This document shows, one piece after another, positions 1-8,684 of a stretch of 64,000 bases of DNA; the first letter of the stretch is position 1; each line of letters begins with the position of its first letter. The DNA lies in the NCBI GenBank assembly GCA_963810525.1, contig CAWENB010000004.1, forward strand, positions 17,833 through 81,832, in the 5' to 3' direction. Position numbers and translations under genes: made by a program. The notes below the pieces were generated by a model that was not told where the DNA came from, ran no database searches, and saw only the letters and a program-made list of their open reading frames with translations. The DNA is from JAICLK01 sp963810525. GTDB lineage: Bacteria > Patescibacteriota > Saccharimonadia > Saccharimonadales > UBA4665.

Positions 1-161
1 AACGGCGTTGCGCGTCCGGTCGCGATCAGATAGGCAATGCGATGAGTCAAGGTCTTCGTCTTGCCTGAACCGGCGCCCGCCTGAATCAAAAGCGGGCCGT
101 CAATCGTCTCGACGGCTCGCCGTTGTTCTGGATTTAACCCTATTAGTAATTCGTTTTGCAC
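1..161 (-). CDS. UvrD/PcrA-type superfamily 1 DNA helicase, N-terminal part
   Basis: The 53 visible codons begin at a GTG and run off the left edge of the window. They hold the Q-motif region (LNPEQRRAV) and Walker A (GAGSGKT) followed by THRIAYLI, which is the classic start of UvrD/PcrA/Rep ATP-dependent 3'-5' helicases used in repair and replication restart. No Shine-Dalgarno is seen. An extended -10 box lies six bases before the GTG, so the mRNA is probably leaderless. The family is certain; uvrD versus pcrA cannot be told from this fragment. Confidence 0.9.
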   Translation of the reverse strand, partial: MQNELLIGLNPEQRRAVETIDGPLLIQAGAGSGKTKTLTHRIAYLIATGRATP

Positions 162-167
162 TCGACA

Positions 168-176
168 ATTGTACCA
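168..176 (-). promoter_or_regulatory. Extended -10 box, predicted leaderless promoter of the helicase gene
   Basis: On the minus strand TGG-TACAAT is followed by six bases and then the GTG start. A start point about seven bases after the -10 would coincide with the start codon. No -35 is clear. Confidence 0.5.
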
Positions 177-269
177 ATTTCCAACCACAGTAGTTGTTGT
201 AGTTTACAGCTCACGCCGAATTTACTCCTGACTTTGCCGGCATAAAGCCTCCATGAATTTTGCTACAAT

Positions 270-288
270 GCGCTCGAAAAACGAGCGC
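270..288. repeat. Perfect short hairpin in the intergenic region
   Basis: GCGCTCG, a five-A loop and CGAGCGC form a perfect 7-bp stem directly after a TACAAT hexamer (264-269) on the plus strand. There is no T-run, so it is not a usual terminator. Its role is unknown; it may be a 5' structure of an unrecognised short transcript in the 162-373 gap. Confidence 0.35.
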
Positions 289-373
289 CACATGAAAGCC
301 GTACACGGTACAGCAAAATCGGAGCGCATCTTCCCGAGACTACAGAGTGCCTGCAATCTCGTGAATTCCTAGC

Positions 374-862
374 CTAGGCGTCGTTGCGGGAGAGTTTCAG
401 TAGGGCGCTTGCAATCGCTTCCGGACTGCGTCCGACCGAGAAGCTGAAGTCCTTAGCCGCCAGTTCCGAATATCTGGTAGCCGGTACGATAGCCAGTGAA
501 TTTTCGGTCTCGCCGCCGATTACTACGTTAGCCAACGAAAAAGACCCATCTTTCGATGAGTCTTTTTCGTTATAAAATTGCACCTGTGAGTTAATGGTTG
601 AGCTGGCCAGCATGCCTGAGAGTTTTGCAGCACCCGAGGCAGCACGAGGTATCATAAGCATGAAGTTCTGAGGCAGGTAGTAAAGTGAACTTATCACGGC
701 TGACAGACCGTCTACGCTCATCGCCGTGGTACACCACGCTAAAAACGTTTTTTCCACTTTAGGCTGCGACCCGGTTTCATGGCCGATAATTGCCGCGGCG
801 GCGCGTTTTAGACGCGAGCTGCGCATAGTTGTCGTTGCCTTATTAGTGACTGTGCCTGCCAT
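374..862 (-). CDS. Hypothetical protein
   Basis: 162 residues with no family I recognise. The N-terminus is basic with a run of alanines (RLKRAAAAIIGHE); the middle is moderately hydrophobic (VISSLYYLPQNFMLMIP). There is no clear signal peptide or full membrane span. A purine-rich GGCAGGGG lies seven bases before the ATG. The reading frame contains a strong terminator-like palindrome (534-571) that is translated as NEKDSSKDGSFSL, which is unusual for a coding region. Either the gene tolerates it or the true gene ends elsewhere. Confidence 0.45.
   Translation of the reverse strand: MAGTVTNKATTTMRSSRLKRAAAAIIGHETGSQPKVEKTFLAWCTTAMSVDGLSAVISSLYYLPQNFMLMIPRAASGAAKLSGMLASSTINSQVQFYNEKDSSKDGSFSLANVVIGGETENSLAIVPATRYSELAAKDFSFSVGRSPEAIASALLKLSRNDA
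534..571. terminator. Bidirectional terminator-like palindrome inside a reading frame
   Basis: Arms of 17 bases (534-550 and 555-571) match at 16 of 17 positions around a TTTC loop. Each arm carries A5 or T5, giving a rho-independent shape on both strands. It lies in the middle of the 374-862 frame. Confidence 0.5.
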
Positions 863-1027
863 AGTTTACCCCTGCCTTCTTGCTTACGCATCATAATATA
901 TTTGTAAATGATGATAGTTTGTGCTATGTTTTTATAAACTTTGTTTCGCTTTTCAATGCTTCTAAACCTGCCGTTAAGGTTTATACTATATATGATACGT
1001 TTTCGTTTCGGAACATGTCAATAGTAA

Positions 1028-1036
1028 TGATACAAT
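1028..1036 (+). promoter_or_regulatory. Extended -10 promoter element
   Basis: TGA-TACAAT, about 31 bases before the ATG of the methyltransferase-like gene, with a Shine-Dalgarno (AGAAGGAG) between them. No good -35 is visible, as expected for an extended -10 promoter. Confidence 0.45.
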
Positions 1037-1067
1037 TTCAATTTACGGAAACAATACAGAAGGAGCT

Positions 1068-2285
1068 ATGAAGTATTTCAAGAACACCGAACTGGCTAAA
1101 TCCTATCACGTCTCTGAAAAATCGGTCCGTAACTGGATAGATGCCGCTAAGCAGCAAAAGCTGGATTTGCAACTGATCGAAGCCGAAGGCAAAACCTATA
1201 TCGCCAACACCACCAAAAATGTAACTTTGATCTCCCAGCTCGTTACCAAAGGAGAAAAATACAAAAACAAGCGGGGCTATAAACTACTCACGCCTTTGCC
1301 GGAATTCTATGAGCTGTACGATTCGAAACAAATTTTCGAAATTATATCGAGCCTCAACATCCGCAAAGAAATCCCCATGCAGTTCAATTACATCAACAGT
1401 GGCGGGGCGGCTTGGGATAGATACGCCACGCGGCTTTCGGAAGAGCATAGCGCCAATATGCTTTTAACCTGCCGTGATCTGTTAGAGACAAACCTGGATA
1501 GTCTCGATCGATTAGTCGGCAGTCACAAACAGGTAAATATTATCGACATCGGCGTAGGAAACGGTATTCCGGTACGCGGTCTTATCCAGCATTTTATCGA
1601 TAAAGGTCTGCTCAACCGCTACATCGGTATCGACGCCAGCAAAACCATGCTCGACATTGACAAGAAAAACCTGACCGGTTGGTTCGACAGCAAGGCACAA
1701 TTCGAGTTCTATGAGCGTGACATCACACACGAAGAATTCGGCGACCTGTTGGCGTATGATTATTTCCAGGAAAGCGACATACCGCTGAATATCATATTGC
1801 TGTTTGGCGGTACACTGGCGAATTTCGAGGTTCCGGACGATGTGCTCAGGATCATCAACCGGAGTATGCAGCCCGAAGATCTATTCATCTGCCAGCTGAA
1901 ACTTGACACCGAAAATTCGCGCCGCTTCTTTGACTTTGACGCCGACCCGAGTAAAATTCAGCACCTGGCTGGCTGGCAGCGCATTGCCGTAGATCTACTT
2001 AATCTCGACGAATCACTGTACGATGTCGTGCATGAATACAACGAGGAGAAGAATTCACGGTTCATCGGCGCACGGCTGAAGGTAGACGTGTCCATAAAGT
2101 TCACCTTGAATAAGGCTGAGCACGTCGTCAAGCTGCATAAAGGAGACATCGTCAAGGTCTTCCGCTATCGCCACCTCAACGCCGAGTCCGTGGCACGTCT
2201 CCTGAACAAAAACGGGTTTGGAATATTACAAACCAGCCTTTCCAGAGATTTCGAGTACATACTGACCATTTCCGGCCGCGTATAA
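1068..2285 (+). CDS. HTH domain fused to an EgtD-like SAM-dependent methyltransferase
   Basis: 405 residues. Residues about 5-35 resemble a helix-turn-helix (LAKSYHVSEKSVRNWI). Residues about 150-405 resemble the histidine-specific methyltransferase family (Methyltransf_33, EgtD-like): a SAM-binding IIDIGVGNGIP near 157, LLFGGTLANFE near 243, and the C-terminal HKGDIVKVFRYRHL plus NGFGILQT. EgtD proper trimethylates histidine for ergothioneine. The substrate here is unknown, because the N-terminal EgtD substrate domain seems replaced by the HTH. A strong Shine-Dalgarno (AGAAGGAG) fixes the start. It faces the 2308-3042 gene convergently. Confidence 0.7.
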   Translation: MKYFKNTELAKSYHVSEKSVRNWIDAAKQQKLDLQLIEAEGKTYIANTTKNVTLISQLVTKGEKYKNKRGYKLLTPLPEFYELYDSKQIFEIISSLNIRKEIPMQFNYINSGGAAWDRYATRLSEEHSANMLLTCRDLLETNLDSLDRLVGSHKQVNIIDIGVGNGIPVRGLIQHFIDKGLLNRYIGIDASKTMLDIDKKNLTGWFDSKAQFEFYERDITHEEFGDLLAYDYFQESDIPLNIILLFGGTLANFEVPDDVLRIINRSMQPEDLFICQLKLDTENSRRFFDFDADPSKIQHLAGWQRIAVDLLNLDESLYDVVHEYNEEKNSRFIGARLKVDVSIKFTLNKAEHVVKLHKGDIVKVFRYRHLNAESVARLLNKNGFGILQTSLSRDFEYILTISGRV

Positions 2286-2307
2286 GTCGGGGAAATACGG
2301 TCTCGAG

Positions 2308-3042
2308 CTACTCAATAACCGACAAGAAATTCGTATGCGGAATATTGGAAGACGGCTTCCATATGCCGGCATCGAGCAACACATCAACGGCAACCGCTAC
2401 TAAAATTATCACCACGATGACAGCGATCAGCCATCTGAGTCCGCGGCGCGATTTGCGGTGATGGGACACGATGAACTCGTCGTGTTGGCCGGATATTTGC
2501 TCGTCTACAGCTGCATCGGAATTGTCGGTTGCAGTGTCCGGTTCGGCTGCCGGGACAATAGCATCGGCGACGCCCGGATCTGGCACTTCTGAGACCGGCT
2601 CTGCGCTTCCGCCAGCATGCCCCGCCTCGACCGTAGTGCTTGATTCCGTTTCGGCTTCAATATCCCGCAACGTATCGGTCTCGTCCGCGTTCGTGGACGG
2701 TGCCGACTGCAATTCATCTGATTGAGTGCGCAACCCGTCATCCGGCAAATTTAGACTTTGCGGCCCGGCATCACCAATTGCAGCAAGGTTGTTGGTTTGC
2801 GCGTCGTCGATTTCTTTGAACGAGTCCGCAGTTATGTCCAGTCTCGGTTCGCTGTCAACAGCCGGCATCGGCTCTTCAACCGCCGGATGTGATGGTTTGT
2901 CTGCCAGCGTGGAGTCTTTTACGAGTGGTTTATTTGTCGTGATGACCGGCCGTGAAGTCGCCGATGCAGGAGCTTTCCCAGGTAAAAAGACATCAAAAGC
3001 TTTTGGCGACGACGTGGCCGATTTTTTAATAGATTTAGCCAT
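2308..3042 (-). CDS. Acidic low-complexity protein with one C-terminal membrane span
   Basis: 244 residues from the ATG at 3042, chosen because it overlaps the tpiA stop by eight bases and has GGAAAGG just upstream. The N-terminus is short and basic (MAKSIKKSATSSPK). Residues about 30-190 are Ala/Asp/Glu/Pro/Thr-rich and probably disordered. A KSRRGLRW patch is followed by a single hydrophobic span (LIAVIVVIILVAVAVDVLL) and a short tail. This suggests a type II anchor with a long cytoplasmic arm. No enzyme domain is seen. It is the last gene of the pgk-tpiA operon, so it is probably co-translated with tpiA. Confidence 0.6.
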   Translation of the reverse strand: MAKSIKKSATSSPKAFDVFLPGKAPASATSRPVITTNKPLVKDSTLADKPSHPAVEEPMPAVDSEPRLDITADSFKEIDDAQTNNLAAIGDAGPQSLNLPDDGLRTQSDELQSAPSTNADETDTLRDIEAETESSTTVEAGHAGGSAEPVSEVPDPGVADAIVPAAEPDTATDNSDAAVDEQISGQHDEFIVSHHRKSRRGLRWLIAVIVVIILVAVAVDVLLDAGIWKPSSNIPHTNFLSVIE

Positions 3043-3829
3043 CGGCCTTTCCGCTGAGCTCATGCAGCATGCGGTAAGCGCTGTCAACGATGCCGGTGAA
3101 TTGCATGTAATTCAAACTGGCAGCGCCGGGCAGTACGCCGTCGCAACCGGGTACTTCGAGGTATGCCCGCGCGTCGTATTCATCGACGCTACCGCCGTAG
3201 AGGATGCGCGCTTGATTGGCGGTCTTTTCGCCGTATAATTCGCTCACCTGGAAGCGTATAAATTTAATGGCCCGCTCGATGTCGTGCGGCTTTGACTTCT
3301 CGCCGTCAAACGTCGTAATCGCCCACACTGGTTCGTACGCAATCACCATGTTAGCAACTTCTTCGGCCGTGAGCTTATACAGTGCAGTGACGATTTGATC
3401 GTGCAACACCTGCTTGGTCATGCCGTCTTTGCGCTCTTCCTTCGTCTCTCCAACGCAGAGGATGGGAGTGATTTCGTTCCGCACGGCAGCTTCGACTTTA
3501 TCACGGACTTCTTCAAGCGTTTCCCGGAAATAAATCCGGCGCGCCGAATGGCCGATGATGGAATAATGCACGATATCACGTACCATAGTGAAGCTGACTT
3601 CGCCGGTGTACGGACCTTCGTCCTTATAGTAGGCATCTTGTGCGGCCAAACGGAATTTGCGGCGATCGATTTCCAAGCTGATCGGTTGCAAACACAGCAT
3701 GCTCGGTGCCAGCACTATCTCAATATCGCGATGAATCTTAATTCGTTCGTTCAAGCGATGCACCAGCAGGCTCGCCTGCTGCACATTAAGGTGCATTTTC
3801 CAATTTCCGACGACCATTATCCTACGCAT
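3035..3829 (-). CDS. tpiA: Triosephosphate isomerase, divergent active site
   Basis: 264 residues with a full TIM-barrel pattern: GNWKMH (catalytic Lys), IIGHS (catalytic His near 93), AYEPVWAI (catalytic Glu near 165), ILYGGSV. It interconverts dihydroxyacetone phosphate and glyceraldehyde 3-phosphate in the cytosol. Three family signatures are altered: the nearly invariant Glu of GHSERR is Ala (GHSARR, codon GCG); loop 6 reads AITTFDGEKS instead of AIGTG; and the phosphate-binding VGGASL is PGAASL. The gene follows pgk by 23 bases in the same operon. The family is certain; catalytic competence is open. Confidence 0.88.
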   Translation of the reverse strand: MRRIMVVGNWKMHLNVQQASLLVHRLNERIKIHRDIEIVLAPSMLCLQPISLEIDRRKFRLAAQDAYYKDEGPYTGEVSFTMVRDIVHYSIIGHSARRIYFRETLEEVRDKVEAAVRNEITPILCVGETKEERKDGMTKQVLHDQIVTALYKLTAEEVANMVIAYEPVWAITTFDGEKSKPHDIERAIKFIRFQVSELYGEKTANQARILYGGSVDEYDARAYLEVPGCDGVLPGAASLNYMQFTGIVDSAYRMLHELSGKADG

Positions 3830-3852
3830 GATTTAGCCTCATTGTAACACCC

Positions 3853-5145
3853 CTAGCCTTCTTTATTCATGAGCGCTTCCACACCCGGCAGTTTGCGGCC
3901 GGCCATCAACTCCAAACTCGCACCGCCTCCGGTAGAAACGTGATTGAATGCATCGATTAATTGCCGCTGCTCGACGTACCCGGCCGTATCGCCGCCGCCT
4001 ACCAGGCTGAACGGCCGGTGACCGAACTGACCGGTCATGGCTTCCATGAGCAAATCCGTACCATGCGCATATGGGCCGACCGGACCTTGCAGACCGACAG
4101 TCTCGGTCACGCCCATCGTACCGTTCCATACAACCGTATTAGCAAACTGCATGCTACCGGCGATAAATGACGCCGAAAACGGGCCGATGTCCAAGATCAT
4201 CTCATCGTCCCGTACGTAGCTCGCTTCATGCGGCGGCCGCTTGGGATAATTTTCAATATCGGCAATGACGTGTGCGCTCCAATCGACGATGCGCGTCGGC
4301 TCGGTTTTGTCGACCTTCGCCGCCACGACGCCGTCTTGCGGCAAATAATAGATGAAGTGCCCGTCCCGAGTCTTAGCGCGGGCCTTTTCCAGAATTTCTT
4401 TGGCCATTGGTATCTCTTCTTTGTCAATTTTACTTGCCCCAACATTGACGCCTTCGGCCACGAGCAGCGTGTTGGCCATTGCACCGCCAATTGCCACGAA
4501 ATCGGCAATGTCGATAAATTTATAGAGCACGTCGAGTTTATCGGCAATCTTGGCACCGCCAATAACGGCCATGAGCGGACGCTTCGGATTTTCCATGACG
4601 TTCGTGATGGCATCGACTTCTTTTTCGAGCAGCAACCCAGCAACCCCAGGCAGGTATTTGGGCAATTCCGATACCGACACTGCCGGATGATGCACAACAC
4701 CAAAAGCGTCTTGCACAAAAATTTCGGCCAGGCTTGCGAGTTGCCGGGCGAAATTTTCATCATTGGCTTCTTCTTCGGGATAAAAACGAACGTTTTCAAG
4801 CAGCAATACCTGGCCGGGCTGCAGGCCTTCGGCGGCCTTTGCGGCGCGTTCACCGATGCACTCCGGTACAAACTCAACGTTTCTGCCCAACAGCTCTTGC
4901 AGGCGTTTCGCGACCGGGAACAGGCTGAGCGAATCAACCACCTTACCTTCCGGTCGCCCCAAATGCGAACACAAAATCAGTTTGACATCCTGATCGAGTA
5001 AATATTGCAGTGTCGGCAACGACATCTTAATACGGAAGTCGTCGGTTATATTACCCTTGTCGTCCAGCGGCACATTATAATCGGCGCGAAGCAGCACCCG
5101 CTTGCCGCGTACGTCAATATCGCGAATCGTTTTCTTGGTAAACAT
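3853..5145 (-). CDS. pgk: Phosphoglycerate kinase
   Basis: 430 residues from the ATG at 5145, which has AAGGGG upstream; an earlier in-frame ATG at 5163 lacks one. Catalyses 1,3-bisphosphoglycerate + ADP to 3-phosphoglycerate + ATP. Visible motifs are RADYNVPLDD, CSHLGRPEGK, LENVRFYPEEE, VIGGAKIADKL, NGTMGVTE (usually NGPMGVFE), VGGGDTAGYV and STGGGASLE. The usual AFGTAHRAHAS segment reads AFGVVHHPAVSV. It is first of three genes with tpiA and the acidic membrane protein. The protein is slightly longer than the usual 390-400 residues. Confidence 0.95.
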   Translation of the reverse strand: MFTKKTIRDIDVRGKRVLLRADYNVPLDDKGNITDDFRIKMSLPTLQYLLDQDVKLILCSHLGRPEGKVVDSLSLFPVAKRLQELLGRNVEFVPECIGERAAKAAEGLQPGQVLLLENVRFYPEEEANDENFARQLASLAEIFVQDAFGVVHHPAVSVSELPKYLPGVAGLLLEKEVDAITNVMENPKRPLMAVIGGAKIADKLDVLYKFIDIADFVAIGGAMANTLLVAEGVNVGASKIDKEEIPMAKEILEKARAKTRDGHFIYYLPQDGVVAAKVDKTEPTRIVDWSAHVIADIENYPKRPPHEASYVRDDEMILDIGPFSASFIAGSMQFANTVVWNGTMGVTETVGLQGPVGPYAHGTDLLMEAMTGQFGHRPFSLVGGGDTAGYVEQRQLIDAFNHVSTGGGASLELMAGRKLPGVEALMNKEG

Positions 5146-5220
5146 ACCACCCCTTACTTTCACGCCTTATTAAACCACAAGCATGAAAGCTTGGGCAAGC
5201 TTCATAATACAGCGGTCTGA

Positions 5221-5229
5221 TGCCATAAT
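5221..5229 (+). promoter_or_regulatory. Extended -10 box, predicted leaderless promoter
   Basis: TGC-CATAAT ends six bases before the ATG at 5236, and no Shine-Dalgarno precedes that ATG. On the other strand a TATTAT (5204-5209) lies in position to serve pgk, making 5146-5235 a divergent promoter region. Confidence 0.5.
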
Positions 5230-5235
5230 ACCTGC

Positions 5236-5832
5236 ATGCTACAATTTTTCGGAATCTTGTCCGGAGTCTTGCCGGTATTGGCGGCATTTCCGTATATCCG
5301 GGATATTTTAAAGAAAACAACCAAGCCGCATCGTGGTTCGTTTTTGATTTGGGTGTTGCTTGGGTTGATAGCGATTTTCTCACAAGCCGCCAAAGGTGCC
5401 ACCTGGTCGCTCATGCTGCCCATTGCAGATACGCTGGCCACACTCGTTATCTTTGCGCTAGCACTACCCAACGGTACCGGTGGTCTGACGAAACGCGACG
5501 TCAGCGCGATCATTCTGGCCGGCATAGGGTTGCTTGCCTGGCACTTTACCAAACAGCCGCTAGCAGCACTGATCATTGTGATTGGGGTGGACGCTATTGG
5601 TACGATATTGACCGTACTAAAAACGTACAACGATCCGGCCAGCGAAACATTCTCATCGTGGCTGCTGGCGAGTCTCGGCGGGCTCTCAGCAGCACTTGCG
5701 GTCGGCAAGCTTTCATTCGCGCTCCTCGTGTATCCGCTTTATATTTTTATTGCCAACGGCGGTGTCGATGCGGCAATTGTGTTAGGTAATCATAAACTTG
5801 ACCGATGCAAAAAATCTGCAAGCAATCTTTAA
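5236..5832 (+). CDS. Multi-pass membrane protein, possibly PQ-loop/SWEET-like
   Basis: 198 residues with about six hydrophobic segments. The first turn (ILSGVLPVLAAFPYIRDILKKTTKPHRGS) resembles the start of small PQ-loop/SemiSWEET-type proteins, where a helix is followed by a basic loop and a second helix. That resemblance is weak and no substrate can be named. It opens the plus-strand run that continues with the flavin electron-transfer genes, but its own -10 box and a likely promoter before 5891 argue it is a separate unit. Confidence 0.5.
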   Translation: MLQFFGILSGVLPVLAAFPYIRDILKKTTKPHRGSFLIWVLLGLIAIFSQAAKGATWSLMLPIADTLATLVIFALALPNGTGGLTKRDVSAIILAGIGLLAWHFTKQPLAALIIVIGVDAIGTILTVLKTYNDPASETFSSWLLASLGGLSAALAVGKLSFALLVYPLYIFIANGGVDAAIVLGNHKLDRCKKSASNL

Positions 5833-5890
5833 GCCATCGTTAAGCTGGTATCTATACTATACTTTTTATATGCAAAGGACGGGAACAAAT

Positions 5891-6370
5891 ATGAAGAAAT
5901 GGATACTCAGCGGCGGTGTGCTGGCCGTATTCATTGCATACTCACTGGTTCTCAGGCACCAGGGTTCCGAGTCGGTCGTCGTTTCGCCAAAATCGGCTGC
6001 TTCTGCCGCCTCGGGGACAAGTAAGCCGACTGGTGGCAGCGCCGGCGGATCGAGCGGTTCGGGTAGTAACAACTCTGGCAGCTCAAACTACAAAAACGGC
6101 ACTTACACCGGCAGCGTCGCGAATGCCTTTTACGGCAACGTGCAGGTGCAAGCAATTATTAGCGGCGGTAAATTGACGGATGTGCAGTTCCTGCAGTATC
6201 CCAATGATAATCCTAACTCGCAAAGCATTAACAGCCAGGCGACGCCGTACCTGAAGCAGGAAGCCATTCAGGCACAGAGTGCCAATGTCAATATCATTAC
6301 CGGCGCCACCGACACGAGCCAGGCCTTCATCCAGTCGCTGACAGCGGCATTAAGTCAAGCGCAAGCATAA
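5891..6370 (+). CDS. Secreted FMN-binding domain protein (flavinylated carrier)
   Basis: 159 residues from the ATG at 5891, preceded by AAAGGACGGG. An N-terminal hydrophobic anchor (WILSGGVLAVFIAYSLVL) is followed by a Ser/Gly linker and one FMN_bind domain (about 65-155). ITGATDTS near residue 136 matches the site where ApbE attaches FMN through a phosphodiester to Thr. It probably sits outside the membrane and relays electrons. The adjacent apbE gene, starting six bases after the stop, supports flavinylation. It resembles RnfG/NqrC-type domains but is a stand-alone carrier. Confidence 0.8.
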   Translation: MKKWILSGGVLAVFIAYSLVLRHQGSESVVVSPKSAASAASGTSKPTGGSAGGSSGSGSNNSGSSNYKNGTYTGSVANAFYGNVQVQAIISGGKLTDVQFLQYPNDNPNSQSINSQATPYLKQEAIQAQSANVNIITGATDTSQAFIQSLTAALSQAQA

Positions 6371-6375
6371 ACAGC

Positions 6376-7122
6376 GTGAAGCAAACTGAAAATATCATGG
6401 GCATGCATGTTTCCGTCGAGATCGTCGATATTCCGGATGCCGAGAGGGCAATTCATGACACATTCGCGTACTTCCGGAAAATCGATAACAAATACAGCAC
6501 CTACAAGCCGACCAGTGAAATTACTCGGATCAACAATGGCTTGCCAAAAGCTAAGTGGAGTCCGGAAATGCGGCACATCATGGAGTTGTGCGAGCAAACC
6601 AAGGCCGATACAAGCGGTTTTTTTGATATTCACGCCCGAGACGGCACACTCGATCCGTCCGGATTGGTAAAAGGCTGGGCTATCAAGCAGGCGGCCGACC
6701 GGCTACTGAAACGCGGTGTTACAAATTTCTACATCGATGCCGGTGGTGATATTCAGGCGATCGGTACGAACGAAGCCGGCGAGCGATGGACAGTCGGCAT
6801 TCGCAATCCGTATGATTTGCAAATGGTCGTGAAAATTATCGGTATCTCCGGCGAAGGCGTAGCGACGTCCGGCACCTACATTCGCGGTCAGCACGTATAC
6901 GACCCGCACCATCCCCAGAAGGAGTTCACGGAGGTCAAGAGCCTAACGGTCATTGGTCCGAATATATACGAGGCTGATCGCTTTGCAACCGCGGCTTTCG
7001 CAATGGGCAAAGATGGCATTTCATTCATAGAATCTCTCCCGGGGTTTGAGGGCTACATGATAGACAGGCGCAAAACCGCCACCTTCACCAACGGATTTGA
7101 AAGGTATGTCATCAATGTTTAA
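6376..7122 (+). CDS. apbE: FAD:protein FMN transferase (ApbE family)
   Basis: 248 residues from GTG at 6376, six bases after the carrier's stop; no Shine-Dalgarno, so translation is probably coupled. Family signatures are IMGMHVSVEI, the conserved DPSGLVKGWA, DAGGDI, GVATSGTYIRGQHVYDP and the Mg-binding ADRFATAAFAMG. It transfers FMN from FAD onto Thr of FMN_bind domains. No signal peptide is obvious, unlike many ApbE proteins, so modification may occur before export or via a cryptic signal. The next gene starts inside its last codons (eight-base overlap). Confidence 0.88.
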   Translation: MKQTENIMGMHVSVEIVDIPDAERAIHDTFAYFRKIDNKYSTYKPTSEITRINNGLPKAKWSPEMRHIMELCEQTKADTSGFFDIHARDGTLDPSGLVKGWAIKQAADRLLKRGVTNFYIDAGGDIQAIGTNEAGERWTVGIRNPYDLQMVVKIIGISGEGVATSGTYIRGQHVYDPHHPQKEFTEVKSLTVIGPNIYEADRFATAAFAMGKDGISFIESLPGFEGYMIDRRKTATFTNGFERYVINV

Positions 7123-8637
7123 AAAGATTGATGAATTTATCGATAAGTTCACTATGTACCGGTTACTTGTGTATTACCTTGCCGGACTTCTCATCCTCGC
7201 CTTTGCGCTCGCCGAGGCTGGCGTCGTACACTACAACCCCATCTATATTGCCGGCTCGGCAATATATCTCCTCATCGCATGTTGGATTACGAATAAACTT
7301 TTCTCACTTATTTTGGGAGTGCCGACTAACAGCGACTCGACATACATCACCGCGCTTATTCTGGCACTCATCATCTCACCGACGTACAACAATGACACGC
7401 TGCTATTCCTGATGCGGCTGCCTCCGGTCTGGCAATGGCTTCTAAATACCTCCTTACCTGGCGCAACAAACACATCTTTAACCCGGCCGCGATCGCCGTA
7501 GTATTCACGGCCTTTGGGCCCGAACAAACCGCCAGTTGGTGGGTTGGCAACACAGCTATGATGCCATTCGTTATCATCGGCGGCATATTGTTGCTGCGCC
7601 GCATCCGCCGCAACGAGATGGTATTGACCTTCTTCGCGACAACCCTTGGCGCCACGGCATTGTACGCGCTGTTCACGCACAATGACGCGATGAGCGCTTT
7701 GCATCGGACTATCACAAGCTCCGCCATGCTGTTTTTGGGTTTCGTTATGCTTACTGAGCCGCTTACTTCGCCCGCCACCAGAAAGCATCAGATAATCTAT
7801 AGCGTGCTGGCTGGGCTGCTCTTCCTGCCGCGCGTTCACATCGGCAGCGTCTATTCCACGCCCGAAGTAGTGCTTTGCCTCGACAATATCTATGCTTTTA
7901 TAGTTAACCCGCGCGTCAAACTGTTCCCGGTGCTAGCCCAGAAGCTCAAACTTACACCGGACACGGTGGATTTCGTATTTGAGCCCGAACAACACTTCGA
8001 TTACCGACCCGGCCAGTACATGGAGTGGACATTACCGCACACCCACACCGACTCGCGCGGCCAGCGGCGTTACTTTACGCTGGCGTCTTCGCCGACCGAG
8101 CAGAACTTGCGCATAGGCGTCAAGTTCTATCCGAACGGCAGCAGCTACAAGCATGCCATGCTGGCAATGAATGATCGCTCGGCTATCGTTGCGGCTTCGC
8201 TCGGCGGCGATTTTGTGCTGCCAAAAGATGCTACGCGCAAAATCGTCCTGATCGCTGGCGGTATCGGCATTACCCCATATCGCAGTATGATCAAATATAT
8301 GCTTGATACTGATGAAAAGCGTCCGCTCACCCTGATGTACTCCGCCCGAACGGCCCGCGATATCGCTTACATGGATGTATTCGAAGCCGCCCGCCAACGC
8401 TTAGGCACACGGGTGTATTACAACCTCACCAATCCCGGCGCCAACCTGCCCGATGCACGCTTCCGCGCCGGCGCCATTACGCCTAAACTCTTAAAGGCCG
8501 AGGTTCCTGATTATCACGAATCGCTCTTCTATATTTCGGGTCCGCACACAATGGTCACGGATATCGAAAGCTCGCTGAAACGCGGCGGTGTCCATAAGCG
8601 ACAGATCAAGACCGATTTCTTCTCCGGCTACGCATAA
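7115..8637 (+). CDS. RnfD/NqrB-like membrane domain joined to FAD/NAD(P) oxidoreductase, frameshifted
   Basis: The ATG at 7115 overlaps the apbE stop and has GAAAGG ten bases upstream. The first part (about 100 residues) matches the RnfD/NqrB family (VPTNSDSTYITALILALI). The frame then changes by -1 near 7412-7417: the first frame ends usefully at LLFLM and the second resumes as AAASGLAMASKYLLTW. After further membrane spans comes a ferredoxin reductase-like module with RYFTLASS (FAD) and IAGGIGITPYRSM (NAD). The restored protein of about 507 residues would pass electrons from NAD(P)H across the membrane to the FMN carrier. No slippery heptamer is seen, so a decay or sequencing indel is more likely than programmed shifting. 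Confidence 0.75.
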
Positions 8638-8650
8638 TTGCCCGGCGGGG

Positions 8651-8656
8651 TATAAT
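8651..8656 (+). promoter_or_regulatory. Consensus -10 box TATAAT
   Basis: A perfect TATAAT 29 bases before the GTG start of the class IV aminotransferase gene, just after the reductase stop; no matching -35 was found. Confidence 0.4.
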
Positions 8657-8684
8657 GACAGCATGTTAACTGGAGTACTCTGCT

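Noticed and set aside
2471..2725. Frames antisense to the acidic membrane protein gene
   Set aside because: They mirror its low-complexity codons and have no ribosome sites.
7400..7440. Programmed -1 frameshift in the RnfD/reductase gene
   Set aside because: No X-XXY-YYZ slippery heptamer and no stem or pseudoknot just downstream; a plain indel is simpler.
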